Of a stretch of DNA of 64,000 bases, positions 51,113 through 62,866 are shown in pieces. How positions within the stretch are numbered: position 1 is the stretch's first letter; every line of letters begins with the position of its first letter. A model generated the notes under the pieces. It searched no databases, was not told where the DNA came from, and saw nothing but the letters and a program-made list of their open reading frames with translations. Source of the DNA: Brachycybe producta (taxonomy: Eukaryota > Arthropoda > Diplopoda > Playtdesmida > Andrognathidae); assembly GCA_036925085.1 (NCBI GenBank), contig JAUPFP010000061.1, forward strand, positions 62,001-126,000, written 5' to 3'. Both the position numbers and the translations under genes were made by a program.

Positions 51113-51198
51113 TCACTAGGCTGGTTTACGAGCCGCTGGTTGCTGCTAATAGCCAGCAGCAACCAGCGGCTTGTAAACCAGCCTAGTGTGAATGCGCC
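51113..51198. mobile_element. 86-bp palindromic MITE, GGCGCATTC family
   Basis: An almost perfect palindrome: GGCGCATTCTCACTAGGCTG pairs with CAGCCTAGTGTGAATGCGCC, and the CCGCTGGTTGCTGCTAATAG interior with its complement. It is the smallest form of the family. Confidence 0.9.
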
Positions 51199-51199
51199 T

Positions 51200-52000
51200 T
51201 TATAGTGAATAGAAATAGTTGTGATTGGACAGTATATAACCACTTAATGACATATATGATTGTATATTGTCCAATCATAATTAATTTATCCACAACAGAG
51301 GGGAAAAAACACAAAAACATGATATTGTGTTTTTTGAAAATTTTATTTGTAGTTAGTCAATTTTTTGTTTTGTTTCGTTGTTGTCGAAATTTAGTTGCAC
51401 ATTCAAAAGAGGTACGTGGGACAGAATGAAAAAGGTGGGTTCTGGTTGAATGTTGGGAATATAGGGAAATATAACGTTTTACAAACAATCCAATTTCCAA
51501 AACACACTTTAAACAACAGTTTTTTTTTTGTGTCTCATTTTGAACGAAGATAACAACATGTATAACCATTTTTGAACTCATACTCAATACCAATACAGAA
51601 TTTTTTTATATTTCTTTTCTTGAAAAAACAAAAGAAATTACATTTGTTAACAAAAACAAAAAAATCTATGTTATTATGATTGTTTTATCATCAATTTGTT
51701 ATTATTTATAATAAGCTCTTTTATTAAGTGGAGTACTGTATATTGACATAAAATAGAATATTGGTAATAATTTAATAATAACAAAAGGAAAGAAAAATGT
51801 TAAGTGTGGTATATTGTATAATATAGAATTGACCCTGTGTTATGGTATAACGCTATAAATAACCCATGAAATAACCTTAGAAAGGTGAAAATCTCGGGTT
51901 TCATTTTTTGTCTCATAGGCCAGCTTCATATTCTTTTTAACTTTTGCAAATCAGATTTTAAATTGTTAGTTGGTTATATGGTTGAACTAAATGAAGTTAG
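51200..52000. other. No gene seen
   Basis: AT-rich intergenic sequence with short frames only. Confidence 0.4.
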
Positions 52001-52005
52001 GTTTG

Positions 52006-52072
52006 TTGCAGAGAGCCCGAGCAGAACGGTGCAGTTGAAATCAACTGCATGGCCTGCCCAGGCTCTCTGCAA
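52006..52072. repeat. 67-bp hairpin
   Basis: TTGCAGAGAGCC at 52006 pairs with GGCTCTCTGCAA at 52061. An inner GCAGTTGA/TCAACTGC pair extends it. Confidence 0.8.
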
Positions 52073-52189
52073 TTTTTTTTTTATTTTTTATATTTGGGAA
52101 ATTTTCGTATGAAATTATTTTATTTATGAAATTTCGCTAAGTCCTTATTATATACTGATACATATTTTTGGTCTTTTTTTCCCAAATGT

Positions 52190-52345
52190 TATTTTACTAT
52201 GGAATTCTCTTTGTTAGGACGATTTTTAATTCAACAATGATGTCTCGTTTTACCTGAATGACAATTATTCGCGATTAGGAGCAATCACAACCTCCTGTCA
52301 CGCTTGGCTTTTAAGCTGATTGCAGGTTTAGTTGAATTGAATTGA
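52190..52345 (+). mobile_element. CR1-like LINE 3' tail
   Basis: It matches the 3' part of the 30935-31470 copy (an ATGACAATTATTCGCGATTA block, CTGATTGCAGGTTTA) and ends in repeated TTGAATTGAAT. Confidence 0.7.
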
Positions 52346-52511
52346 ATATATTTGTAAAATATATTATTTATTTTATGTTTGTCTTGATTGATATGATTTG
52401 CTAAAGTATTTAGATCCTAGATAAGAAAGGAATGGCTTTATTTCCAGCTTGATACCATAAAGTAGGTTGGATTCTACGCTATCCCTTTAAAGTTAATTTG
52501 TTTGGTTTTAT

Positions 52512-53228
52512 TTAAAGAGCCTAGATACACGGACCATCTTGTTGTTAAGAGCAAACGATAACGATAAAAATGAGTGTTACTTAATGGTGTTACTAAAACT
52601 GCAAGAAATCGCCTCACAATCGCTCAGTTAAAATACAGGAAAGCGCAAAATGCAATAAAAAGTATTGTTCTTTACGTGCTCGATTTATATAATTTTTTAA
52701 AAGGTCCTTCTATTTTTAAACAACGTTCAAAATCGTTCGTTTTTTTAACCCAATGTTAAATCCCATTGGATCAAAAACTGTCCCACAAACATTTGAAAAA
52801 CTCTCGTTAAAACGATTTAGAAAAATAACAAAATAATTAGCACATACATTCATGTATTGGCTTCATGATGTTTTCTTTTTATAAATTTTGTAAAGGTCCT
52901 TCTAATTTTTAATGACGTTTAAAATCGTACATTTTTTAACTCCATGTTAAGTCCCATAGGACCAAAAACCGTCACCCAAACATTTGAAGAACTCCCAATT
53001 AAAAATGATTTAGAACAATAACAAAATACTTAGCACGTGCATTAATCTATTGGCTTCACGATGTATTCTTTTTTATAAGCTTAACACGCGAAATTATTTT
53101 TCTATGAATTATTATGTGACTCGAAACCGGGTGAAAAAACGTTAAAAAACCGTGTCAGTCAATCAAAAACGATCGCAGCGCCTACATTCGAATAAATTTT
53201 GAACTAAACGCTGTATCTAGGCTCTTAA
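52512..53228. mobile_element. TTAA-bounded inverted-repeat element, family 1
   Basis: TTAAAGAGCCTAGATACACG at the left, and CTGTATCTAGGCTCTTAA at the right. Complete copy, lacking coding frames. Confidence 0.84.
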
Positions 53229-53271
53229 AACTGAGATTAGATCAGAATATTCCACACAAAAAAAAATAATA

Positions 53272-53370
53272 ATTAGGTTTAATTGGGACATTGGTCAGTT
53301 AAACGAAATTTAGTATTAGTTAATAATACTAAATTTCGTTTAACTGACCAATGTCCCAATTAAACCTAAT
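53272..53370. repeat. Perfect 47-bp inverted repeat
   Basis: The arms at 53272-53318 and 53324-53370 are exact complements around a 5-base loop (GTTAA). Confidence 0.92.
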
Positions 53371-53920
53371 GTTGACGCATATCCTTTTTGTTTTTTTGTT
53401 TTTTTCTTTTCATGTAAATTCCTGACCAGCAGGGTTAAATTTTTCTATACATGTTATAAATACTTTTTTTGGGTATAATTTTGAGTTGAAATTTGCAAAC
53501 GAAGTAATTTCTCGTTCATATAAGAAGCATATTTTTTAAAATTATTTTACTCAGATAATTTAAAACGATCTCACTCAATTTAACATTCATAACAAATCCA
53601 CTTATACATTTAAAATTTTACGACCACATAAAAATCAATTTCAATTTTTCACACACAAAAAAAAGTTTATCACGTTTGAAGTTTCAGTTTGGTTTGTATA
53701 AAATATTTTTAGTACACAGTGTATTTATTTTTAATGGACATTTTTTGTTTGTTTATTAATTAATGAAAAAGGAATTCCATAGGGAGTTAGTTATAATAAT
53801 GGTATTAGGGGTTAAAAAAAACAAGGACCAGGAGTTTGGTCAAACACTTTTTGGATTGATAGACGACCAGTGTCCAAAGAGGCCTTTGTTTGTCAACCTC
53901 TCTTCTCGAGGCTATTGGCA

Positions 53921-54000
53921 CACACACACACATACACACACACACACACACATACATTATACACACACACACACATACATCCACACACACAAATACACAA
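53921..54000. repeat. (CA)n microsatellite
   Basis: CA/CATA runs over about 80 bases. Confidence 0.9.
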
Positions 54001-54404
54001 AAACTGTGAGTTAGAAAGAAAACAAATGAAGGACCATTTCGCTTAAGGTTTTTTTTTTCTGTTTTGTGATGTTTCTTTTTAAAGAACAAACAAGACATCA
54101 AACAAAGATGACAACCACTTAAACGAATGAAACATATAAACATTTTAAAAGACAAACAAATAAACAAATATTTCATATGCATTTGCGTTTTATATTGCAA
54201 TTTCGACTTATTTTTTTTGTCAAGAATTTAACAATGATCAAGGAACCCCATCTGGAAACCCATACTCTTGAGTGTGGTCAGTCTGGTTAGAGTGTGTGAA
54301 CGCCGACTTTCTAAATAGACATTGGATTTTAATTGATCTAAATAGCGATATTTAATGACGGTCAACCGGACGCCGACTTGAACCTGTATAGTGTGAATCG
54401 ACCC

Positions 54405-55173
54405 TTAAGAGGCCACATCACAAAATTACTTCGAAAAATCTCCGCAAAGCACGTTAGCATCGTTTTTCTACTGAACCCATAGACCCGATGTTAAAAAAAA
54501 AAAACGTTAATTTTTAAAATACACAGCAGTCGCGGCGGCAAAATGTTTATTTTTGATATTTAAAGTTGTCCAATATTAAGTTTTCAAAATGCAATGTGCA
54601 CCTTAAATATACGCTGATCGAGTGGTATAATGACAAAAAATTGGTAAGTGCGGTTATATTTTTGAAAACTGTTTCAAAATCGCGAATTTCTAACTCTTTA
54701 TGTTTAACTCCATTGAGTATGCCCAAGTAAGAACAAAACATCCATTTGCTCATAAACCAAAAAAAAAAATCAGCACGTGCGCCATTGTGTTGGCTTCACT
54801 GTGTTTTTTTTTTTTGTGTTTTTAATTATTTTTAAGTATTCTTGGATGTTTTTTTTTCTTTCTTATTTGGGCGTACTCAATAGAGTTAAACATAAGAGTT
54901 AGAAATTCGCGATTTTGAAATAGTTTTTAATAATATAACCACACTTACCGAATTTTTTTGTCATTTTATCACTCGATCAGCATATATTTAAGGTGCACAT
55001 TGCACTTTGAAAACTTAATATTGGACATCTTTAAATATCAAAAATAAACATATTGCCGCCTCGACTGCTGTGTATTTTAAAAATTATCATTTTTCTTTTA
55101 CATTGGGTCTATGGGCTCAATAGGAAAACGATGCTAGCGCGCCGTGTGGAAATTTTTCGATGCAGCCTCTTAA
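54405..55173. mobile_element. TTAA-bounded inverted-repeat element, family 2
   Basis: TTAAGAGGCCACATCACAAA at the left; the right end GATGCAGCCTCTTAA at 55173 is shortened by a few bases. The interior matches the 35681 copy. Confidence 0.82.
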
Positions 55174-55503
55174 TCAATATAGTTGTATTTTATATTTGTG
55201 GGGTTCCAATTCTTAAGGTTTCGTAACATGTTACATCAGAAACTTTATGAAACAAAATCCAGTGTTTTAAAAACTAGAATAGTTGGAAATATTACGGAAA
55301 AAAATAAACTTTTTATTGCAGTTTGAGAAAGGCTAAAAATTTTTTTTTTTTAAATTTTCATGTACTATAAAATGTTTATTTTTTAAGATATTGCTATGAA
55401 AAAGACGTTTAGCAAATAATTGTCAACACCATTCTAGTTTTGTAAATAATTTTAATTTTTTCGTAGTGCTCTTCCAAAAAAAAAGTAAACCCATGGTTTA
55501 TGC

Positions 55504-55988
55504 AGTGGCGTAGCAAGGGTAGGGGGCGAGAGGGGCGGTCTGCCCCGGGCGGCACTTTTCGGGGGGGGGGCGGCGGAAACGAAAAGTTTTTTTTCTGTCG
55601 GGATAGTAGAAGGATCTCTCTAAAACGCAGAAACTGCAGAACAGCTAGCAGAAAGATAAAATTACGAAGTTTTTGTTGCTCTCGCTGCGCTCGCGCTGAA
55701 TGTATTCTGCAATCCAGCATTATTTTTTAAGCCTCGAAAACATAAAACAATTGAGTAAAAGTGAAAAATTGATCTTTGATCAATAATTTCTATCGGTTAC
55801 TAGTTTATTTAATTTCATATAATTAATATAAAATTATATAGACCAATTTCAAATCACTGGATATCGATAATATCGATTGGGCCCCCAGACCAGAATTCTG
55901 GTTGCGTTGTGTTTTTCATGAGGAAGGGGGCGGCAAACTCAAGGACTCGCCCAGGGCGGCACAAACTCTAGCTATACACACACGACTG
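55504..55988. mobile_element. Element with CAGTGGCGTAGC end
   Basis: It starts CAGTGGCGTAGCAAGG and has GGGCGGC blocks near both edges; the right end (CTAGCTATACACACACGACTG) is a degraded complement. The same terminus occurs inverted at 24275-24293. Confidence 0.6.
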
Positions 55989-56047
55989 GGTTTAAGCCCC
56001 CCAAAAATATCTGAACATGCATCGTATTTAATTATTTTATTTAAAAA

Positions 56048-56648
56048 CTAGTGGGGTAACCCGTCATAAATGACGGGAGCAAAATTCACAGGCAATTGTG
56101 CCCAGCATTAGAATTTCTTTTCCTCCACCCTTTTATGACGTCAGACCAAGTAACAAACCAATTAGAAATTGATGACATTCATAAAAGGGTGGAGCAAAAG
56201 AAATTCTAATGCTGGGCACAATTGCCCGTGATAAATTGTAGTTTAATTTTGCTACTATTATACTCTTTCCCTTTTTTTATATTTGAAAGAGAAAATGAGC
56301 TTTTCATTTTCTCTGGTGTGCGGCTGTGCGTGTATACGCGTCGCTTGTTCCTTTTTTTTTACTCCTTTCATTTCAATTTTAGTTTCCCCTCCCCCTTTTT
56401 TCCCCTCCACGTTTCTCTTTCCCCCTCCCCTTTCCCTTTCCAACCCCCCCTTTCCCTTTCCAACCCCCCCCCCCTCTCCAATTTAATATCATGGTCATAT
56501 AGTTTACCTTGAGAAAAAAAGTGGTTCATTTATTCATTTAAATTTATATAAATTCCGACGTGCTTCAAGGTTTTTTGTGACACACACAGCCCCCCCCCCC
56601 CACACACACACACACAGACAGATCTGGCTTAATATATACATAATGATG
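56048..56648 (-). mobile_element. Non-autonomous Helitron, long form
   Basis: CTAG at 56048, intact hairpin, complete palindromic module (56085-56230), pyrimidine block and CA-rich tail (56580-56620). It is the most complete long form here. Confidence 0.82.
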
Positions 56649-56774
56649 AGGATGAAAAAAGAAAAACAAATGCATGTTTTTGTTTATTTGATTGTCTCCT
56701 GGAAGTAACTTGTTTGGAAGAAGGAAATATACTGTATTTATATACCAAACAGAAAAAAGAAAAACATTTTTAGA

Positions 56775-56810
56775 GAGAGGAGGAGGAGGAGGAGGAGGAG
56801 GAGGGAAAAA
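56775..56810. repeat. (GGA)n microsatellite
   Basis: About nine AGG units. It lies in the likely PRKAR2 3' flank. Confidence 0.9.
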
Positions 56811-56994
56811 GTAGTAGGAAACACAAACTCCATCACCTGGATCGACCATGATTGGATTTAACATTGACAGTGAAGTGGTTCTTCCAGTTTGGATGAATAT
56901 TTCCTTACTACCATGATCGTTTGTTGAAGAAATTGGTGATCTTTTGGGAGGGGCAAGTTAAGATGGATGGAAAATCGCTTGGGAATGTCTCTTG

Positions 56995-57125
56995 TCATCG
57001 AGCAAACGAAAGGTTCGTCTTTGAACCAAATATCTTGACTATTTGTTCTTCGTAGTCGTCTATGTTACGTTTCATGATGTCCATACATGGGCCTAGAAGA
57101 CGTTCAAAAGCCTGAACGTCTAAAA
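56995..57125 (-). CDS. PRKAR2: PRKAR2 last coding exon
   Basis: The minus-strand acceptor TTTTACAG precedes 57125. The frame reads [20 protein letters not shown], then [20 protein letters not shown], then AR and TGA at 56997-56995. Confidence 0.93.
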
Positions 57126-60100
57126 CTGTAAAACATAATAATAATAATAATAATAATAGTGAAACTAATTGAATTGTGTTAAGTTCAAATAATTAATTTA
57201 TGCTTGTGTATGATACATTACATGCTAATTTGACTCTTCCAGCCGCATAGACCGAGGCTGCCCTTGGTTTGTGTGTCACAAGTGCTAATTCTGTACAAAA
57301 ATATATAAAAAGGTTGTTAATTATGAAAATACAATCATGAATTGCATATTTTGCAAGCGATAAATGTAAAATAAAGTTTGAGAAAACTTAATTTAATGCA
57401 TTGAATGTATTTTTAGTAAAAAAAACAAATATAAGGTGCTTTTAAACCACAAACTTTTGTTTATACTGTCTTTTATTAAGAAAATTAAGAGAAACTTGAG
57501 TGTTTTAGAAGCTATAGAAAGGTAGCTCAACCACAAGGTGGCGAATACAATGGCAATATTTAAGGCAAGATGCAATAATTACTTCTTTGAATTGATTGCA
57601 ATTTCCAAAGTAATAATAATCTTGCAAGACTTACAAGGCTTACAGCTCAAAATGACTTCGAAAAATCTCGCAATGAGCGCTAGCGTCGTTTTTCTATTGA
57701 GCCCATGGACCCAATGTTAAAGAAAAAGTGTTTAATTTTAAAATACACGGCAGTCGCGGCGGCAATATGTTTATTTTTCATATTTAAAGTTGTCCAATAT
57801 TAAGTTTTCAAAGTGCAATGTGCACCTTAAATATATACTGACCGAGTGGTATAGAATGACAAAAAATTGGTAAGTGCGGTTCTATTTTTAAAAACTATTT
57901 CAAAATCGCGAATTTCTAAATCTTATGTTAAACTCAATTAAGTATGCGCTCTTGTAAGCAAAAAAAAAAAAAACATCCATTAAAATGCTCGTAAAATACC
58001 TAAAAATAATTTTAAAAAAAACCACAATTAAACCACAGTGAAACCAACACATTGGCACACGTGCTGAATTTTTTTTTTAGTTATTTAAGGTATTTTTACA
58101 AGCATTTTAATGGATGTTTTTTCTTATAAGCACGTACTCAATGGAGTTTAACATAGGAGTTAGAAATTCGCTATTTTGAAATAGTTTTTTTTTTAAATAT
58201 AACCGCATTTACCCATTTTTTTTGTCATTCTATCACTAAATCAGCATATATTTAAGGTGCACATTGCACTTTGAAACTAAATATTGGACAACTTTAAATA
58301 TGAAAAATAAACATATTGCGGCGACTGTGTATTTAAAAAAAAATAACATTTTTTTAACATTGGGTCTATGGGCTCAATAGAAAAACGATGCTAGCGCCCT
58401 TTGTGGAGATTTTTCGAAGTAATTTTGTGATATAGCCTCTTAATTAATGTGGTTTCTTGCAACACCGTCTATAAAAAGTTTATTTTGAAAGATATCAATA
58501 TGAAAATACAATTAAATTCAGCTGCCGTTCTAGTGTTATACACATTTTCAGTTTCTCTTTCTAGTGTTGCTATTAAAACGCAGATTAAACGAAGTTTAAA
58601 AAGAATTTGTTCATAAAGCCTGGAACACACATGCGGAATTCCGCTCAGAAAATCAAAACAGGATATTTAAATGAGAAAATTGCCCATAAAAAGTGAACGG
58701 GAAAATTCATTAAAAATTAGTTGAACAACGCTCAACTTTTTCCGTTCTCAAAATATTCCGTTCAAATTCCCACCAATCAGAAAGAAGCATGTGACATTAC
58801 AAAAAAGGCAAATTGGAATCTCTCATTTTGGGAACAAATATGTTTCTTTTCTTGTTCAATAGAGGACGTGCACAACTTTCATTACTTTTCTGTTTCTATG
58901 TATGAACAACACAGATACCTACGGAGTCCTGTAAGGGACAGGCGAGATTTTTTTTTAAATCTCGACATTTCGACTTTAATCTCGAAATTTTGACTTTAAT
59001 CTCGAAATTTCGACTTTAATCTAGAAAATTCGACTTTAATCTCGACATGTCGACATTTAATCTCTTTTATTCGGTTATGTTAATTATGCCATGTTCTGCG
59101 CACCATAATTAAATTATTGCTGCTGAGCTATTCCACACTAATTCACCCAAAGGTGTTGCACAGTCATCTCAGATATTAATTTGAAAAATCACAACACAAC
59201 TAGAACATAAAAAATACTCTAACTTTTTTTGTTTTTAAACCAGGCCATAATTTTTGGAGAATTGTCCCTTCGAAGTTTCACTGTTTTGCTGAAAATGATG
59301 CAAATGTAAAAAATGCTAACTCCGAAACTACTAAAGATAGAACAATGGTTGATAGCTCAAAATAAACGGCTTAATAGTGGGAAGAAAAGAGTATGTAATC
59401 ATCTTTTCATAGTTTTAAAATTTAGGGTGTCAAATTACATGTTCAATTTTTAGCATTTTGGTCAAATTTGAACCCATTTCAGGCCATGTTGGGGTCAAAG
59501 GCCAGGGTTAATATTTTTTTGCAGTTATGCACTTGAGTCTACTCTAGTATGTTCCACTATTACTTTGATTAAACTATGACTGCAACATAATAAAAAAAAT
59601 TAGCCAAAACTTCGAAAAATCCAATTTGGGTGACCTTTGACCCCGATTTTCGCCTTGTGGTGGTCCACCTACAAAAAAACTAATTATGCTATGTGAAAGT
59701 TCATTACATTTTCTTTCCAGTGATGTAAAAACCATAGATGACATTTTACAGGTGAAGAAGTGACGATTTTTTAAAGTTTGGAAAATATTTTGAACTTTTA
59801 ATATACATGTAAATTGTAACAAACAATATGCGCATTAAACATATGCAAATTACATAACATGTAAATTACATATGCAAATTACATAACATGTAAATTACAT
59901 ATGCAAATTACATAACATGTAAATTACATATGCAATAAACACAATCATTTCAATTTTTAATTTATAAATATTCAATTGGTCACTTTTCATATGAAATACA
60001 TGCATACATGTACTGTATATGCACATGTTCTATACATACACTGTATAGTGTATACACAACATTACACATGGCTTATACATTTTAGTGACTTTCACAAGTA

Positions 60101-62866
60101 TACAATATACACTATACATGTATGTATTAGGATATAAAAATGAGTACTCTCCACCTATACCTTTTTAAAAAAGTGACCAATTGAAAGTTTATACATTAAA
60201 AACATTGATGTATTGTATTATATCTTATGTAATCTACAGGTTCTTTAATTTGCTTATGTTTAAGGCATATGTTTTTTGTTACAGTTTATATTAAAGGGTT
60301 AAAATATTTTTCAAACTTTAAAAAATCGTCACTGCTTCACCTGTAAAATGTCATCTATGGTTTTTACATCACTGGAAAGGCATTGTAATGAACTTTCACA
60401 TAGCATAATTAGTTTTTTTGTAGGTGGACCACCACAAGGCGAAAATTGGGGTCAAATGTCACCCAAATTGGATTTTTCGAAGTTTTGGCTATTTTTTTTA
60501 TTATGTTGCAGTCAAGGTTCAATCAAAGTAATAGTGCCACATACTAGAGTAGACCCAAGCGCATAACTGGAAAAAATATAACCTCCAACCTCTGACCTCA
60601 ACATGGCTTAAAGCGGGTTCAAATTTGACCAAAATGCTAAAAGTTGAATGTGTAATTTGACACCCTAAATTTTAAAATAATGAAAAGATGATGAAGTACT
60701 CTTTTCTTCCCACTGTTACAACGTTTGTTTTGAGCTATAAACCATTGTTCTATCTTTAGTGGTTTTGGAGTTAGCATTTTTTGAATTTGCATCATTTTCA
60801 GCAAAACAGTGAAACTTCGAAGGGCCAATTCTCCAAAAATTATGGTCCTATTTAAAAACAAAAAAGTTAGAGTATTTTTTATGTTCTAGTTGTGTTGTGA
60901 TTTTTACATTAACATCTGTGATGATCAAGCAACAAAAATTGAAATTTTGCTTGAATTAGTGTAGAATGGCTCTGCTATAAGAGGGTGTTTGCAATAATTT
61001 CATTATTAGAGTATGGCGCGTACAACAAGCCATAATTAACTTGGCCGAATGAGTCGAAACTTCGAGACTTAAAAAAGTGGAAATGTTGAGTCTGGAAAAA
61101 GTGGAAATGTCGCAATTTAAAAAAAAATCTCGCATGTCCTTTATAGGGCTCTGTACGCATGTGCGTGTGTTCCACCCTTAAGAAACTAGTGTGTGTGTGT
61201 TTCTAAAAAAATCGTTAGATGGCACAGTTATTGTTTTTTTTACCTATGGCGGCAATTTCTGTCAAAAAGAATTGTCTAGACAAATTTGCCAAAAAATGTG
61301 TTTCTGACAGTAAATCTTTTTGACAAGAAACCTTATTAAAAAAATTTGAGTCAGTGCCAAAAAGAGTGAAAGGGGAAAAAAGTAAAGACATTACCTTTTG
61401 GTTTAAAAAGTCTCAAGAGGAAATTAAATTTGAAAAAAGGAGTTTGATTTTTCTCAACATAAAATAAATTACAAACTAGAAATGCAATTTCTAGTTTTTA
61501 ATATAAATTATATTGAGAAAAATCAAAGTATATGATACATGTGCACCCACATGTATGCACATGTACGCATGTTTATGCACATGTGCAAACCTGCATGCAT
61601 TTGTACACACATTTGTGCACACATGCACACATGAATGCATATGTACACACATGCATACACGTGCATGCATATGTACACACATGCATATATGTGTACACAT
61701 TTATGCACATGCACACATGTGTTGTATATGTACACATATATACACATATGTATAATAAAACATGATAACAATGTTGATAACAAAAAAGGACAGAATTGTT
61801 TTCTCACTGCCTGGCCCACTCTTAACAGCCCTGAACAAAATAATTATCTAACTCTGTAGTTGTGGCTTTTCTTTCTATATATACATAAATGTCACTTTTG
61901 AAAAGCAATAAAAACATCTCTAAAAAGGTGCTCCAGACAATCCACCACCTTGCAATTCACCCACCACCTTGCAATTCACCCACCTGGAATTAACTCAACA
62001 AAAAAACTATTTTCCAAAAGTGACATTTTATGGTCATAAATTATTTTATTTATACCTAGTTTGCACGCAATGTACGGTCATATGCATGCCATCACATGTA
62101 CAAAAATAAACATTACAAGTTATTAAAAAATTAATTAATTAATAACTAAATGGAATTTAAAAAAATAAAAACATCACACTAAAGTAGACATGTTAGTGAA
62201 CATTTTAAAAATAGGTTTATTTTTATAAACTACTTAATAAAAAAGTTTACATCCTTTTTGTGGAGGCATTTTTTAGCCTACGGGATTTAACATGACAGTT
62301 AAATAAATTAATAATTAATAAAATCATGAATTAATAACTAAATTAAATTTAAAAAAAATAAAAACATCACACTAAAGTAGACATATTAGTGAACATTTTA
62401 AAAAAAAGATTTATTTTTATAAACCACTTATCAAAAAAGTTTACGTCCTTTTTGTGGGGGCGTTTTTTTAGCCTATGGGATTTAACATGATTGATAAAAA
62501 ACAAGATATTCACACAATTTTAAAAAATAGAATAAAACTTTAAAATTAAAATCTTGAAATTTCACATTATTAAATATACTTTATTGTGCATATTGCACTT
62601 TGAACGGTTGGGGGCTATTTTAGCATAGCAATAAGAACAGTATAAATTTTGTATTTTTGTAATTTTTCACTTAACATGGGCCTTATCGACTTAAGTCTAG
62701 ACACCCCAGTTGGTGCAAATGGGAACTAGTGATTTTTTTATTAACATAACCGAATTATAGTCTTAATGCAATTTTTCTTTTGAGTTTTTATATCATTAAT
62801 GCGACACCTACCTCCAAAATAGCCTCCTTTGTTTATTCTGGATATTTCTCTCTCGAATGATTCTTT
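56995..62866 (-). CDS. PRKAR2: cAMP-dependent protein kinase type II regulatory subunit, C-terminal three exons
   Basis: Minus-strand exons 62866-62812, 57290-57222 and 57125-56995 join in phase with GT-AG boundaries. They read [18 protein letters not shown], then [18 protein letters not shown], then [20 protein letters not shown] and a short tail to TGA. GGYFGELALVTxKPRAAS is the phosphate-binding cassette of cyclic-nucleotide domain B (Glu and Arg that hold cAMP both present). [16 protein letters not shown] followed by a YEEQ segment is the type II R-subunit C-terminus; type I ends differently. The protein holds PKA catalytic subunits inactive until cAMP binds. Upstream exons lie beyond the window or went unrecognised. 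The gene converges on the FGD gene. Confidence 0.9.
57222..57290 (-). CDS. PRKAR2: PRKAR2 exon: cAMP phosphate-binding cassette
   Basis: The minus-strand acceptor GTACAG precedes 57290 and the donor GTAATG follows 57222. It encodes [18 protein letters not shown] and onward; the Glu and Arg of the cassette are intact. The 5.5 kb intron upstream holds a TTAA-bounded element and a long foldback element. Confidence 0.92.
57630..58443. mobile_element. TTAA-bounded inverted-repeat element, family 2
   Basis: The left end is altered (TTACAAGGCTTACAGCTCAA). The right end is TTTGTGATATAGCCTCTTAA. Lies in the PRKAR2 intron. Confidence 0.8.
58613..61180. mobile_element. Outer foldback element enclosing foldback copy 2
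   Basis: The outer arms pair: AAGCCTGGAACACACATGCG near 58616 with CATGTGCGTGTGTTCCACCC near 61160, and GGACAGGCGAGATTTTTT near 58940 with AAAAAATCTCGCATGTCC near 61125. A short tandem of AATCTCGAAATTTCGACTTT units lies at 58970-59065. Confidence 0.75.
59125..60972. mobile_element. Long-armed foldback element, copy 2
   Basis: Nearly the same as 21226-22951. The arms run from GAGCTATTCC at 59125 to GAATGGCTC at 60972 around a centre near 60060. It shows the right end missing from copy 1. Confidence 0.87.
61533..61760. repeat. ACATGC/ACACATG-rich degenerate repeat
   Basis: A roughly 6- to 10-base rhythm of TGCACATG and ACACATGC. It is open in several frames on both strands only because the repeat lacks stops. 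Confidence 0.85.
62139..62495. repeat. Direct duplication of about 180 bp
   Basis: AAAACATCACACTAAAGTAG begins both copies (near 62170 and 62360). Each runs through TTTATTTTTATAAAC and CCTTTTTGTGG to GGGATTTAACATGA. Confidence 0.8.
62812..62866 (-). CDS. PRKAR2: PRKAR2 exon: CNB-B, before the phosphate-binding cassette
   Basis: On the minus strand the acceptor TTTTGCAG precedes 62866 and the donor GTAGGT follows 62812. It has 18 codons plus one base, which completes the glutamate of GELAL in the next exon. Confidence 0.88.

Noticed and set aside
53763-54200. His/Thr- and Val/Cys-rich frames
   Set aside because: They are driven by the (CA)n run.
61491-61859. Overlapping Cys/His-rich open frames on both strands
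   Set aside because: They come from the ACATGC-type repeat, which lacks stops in several frames; composition explains them.
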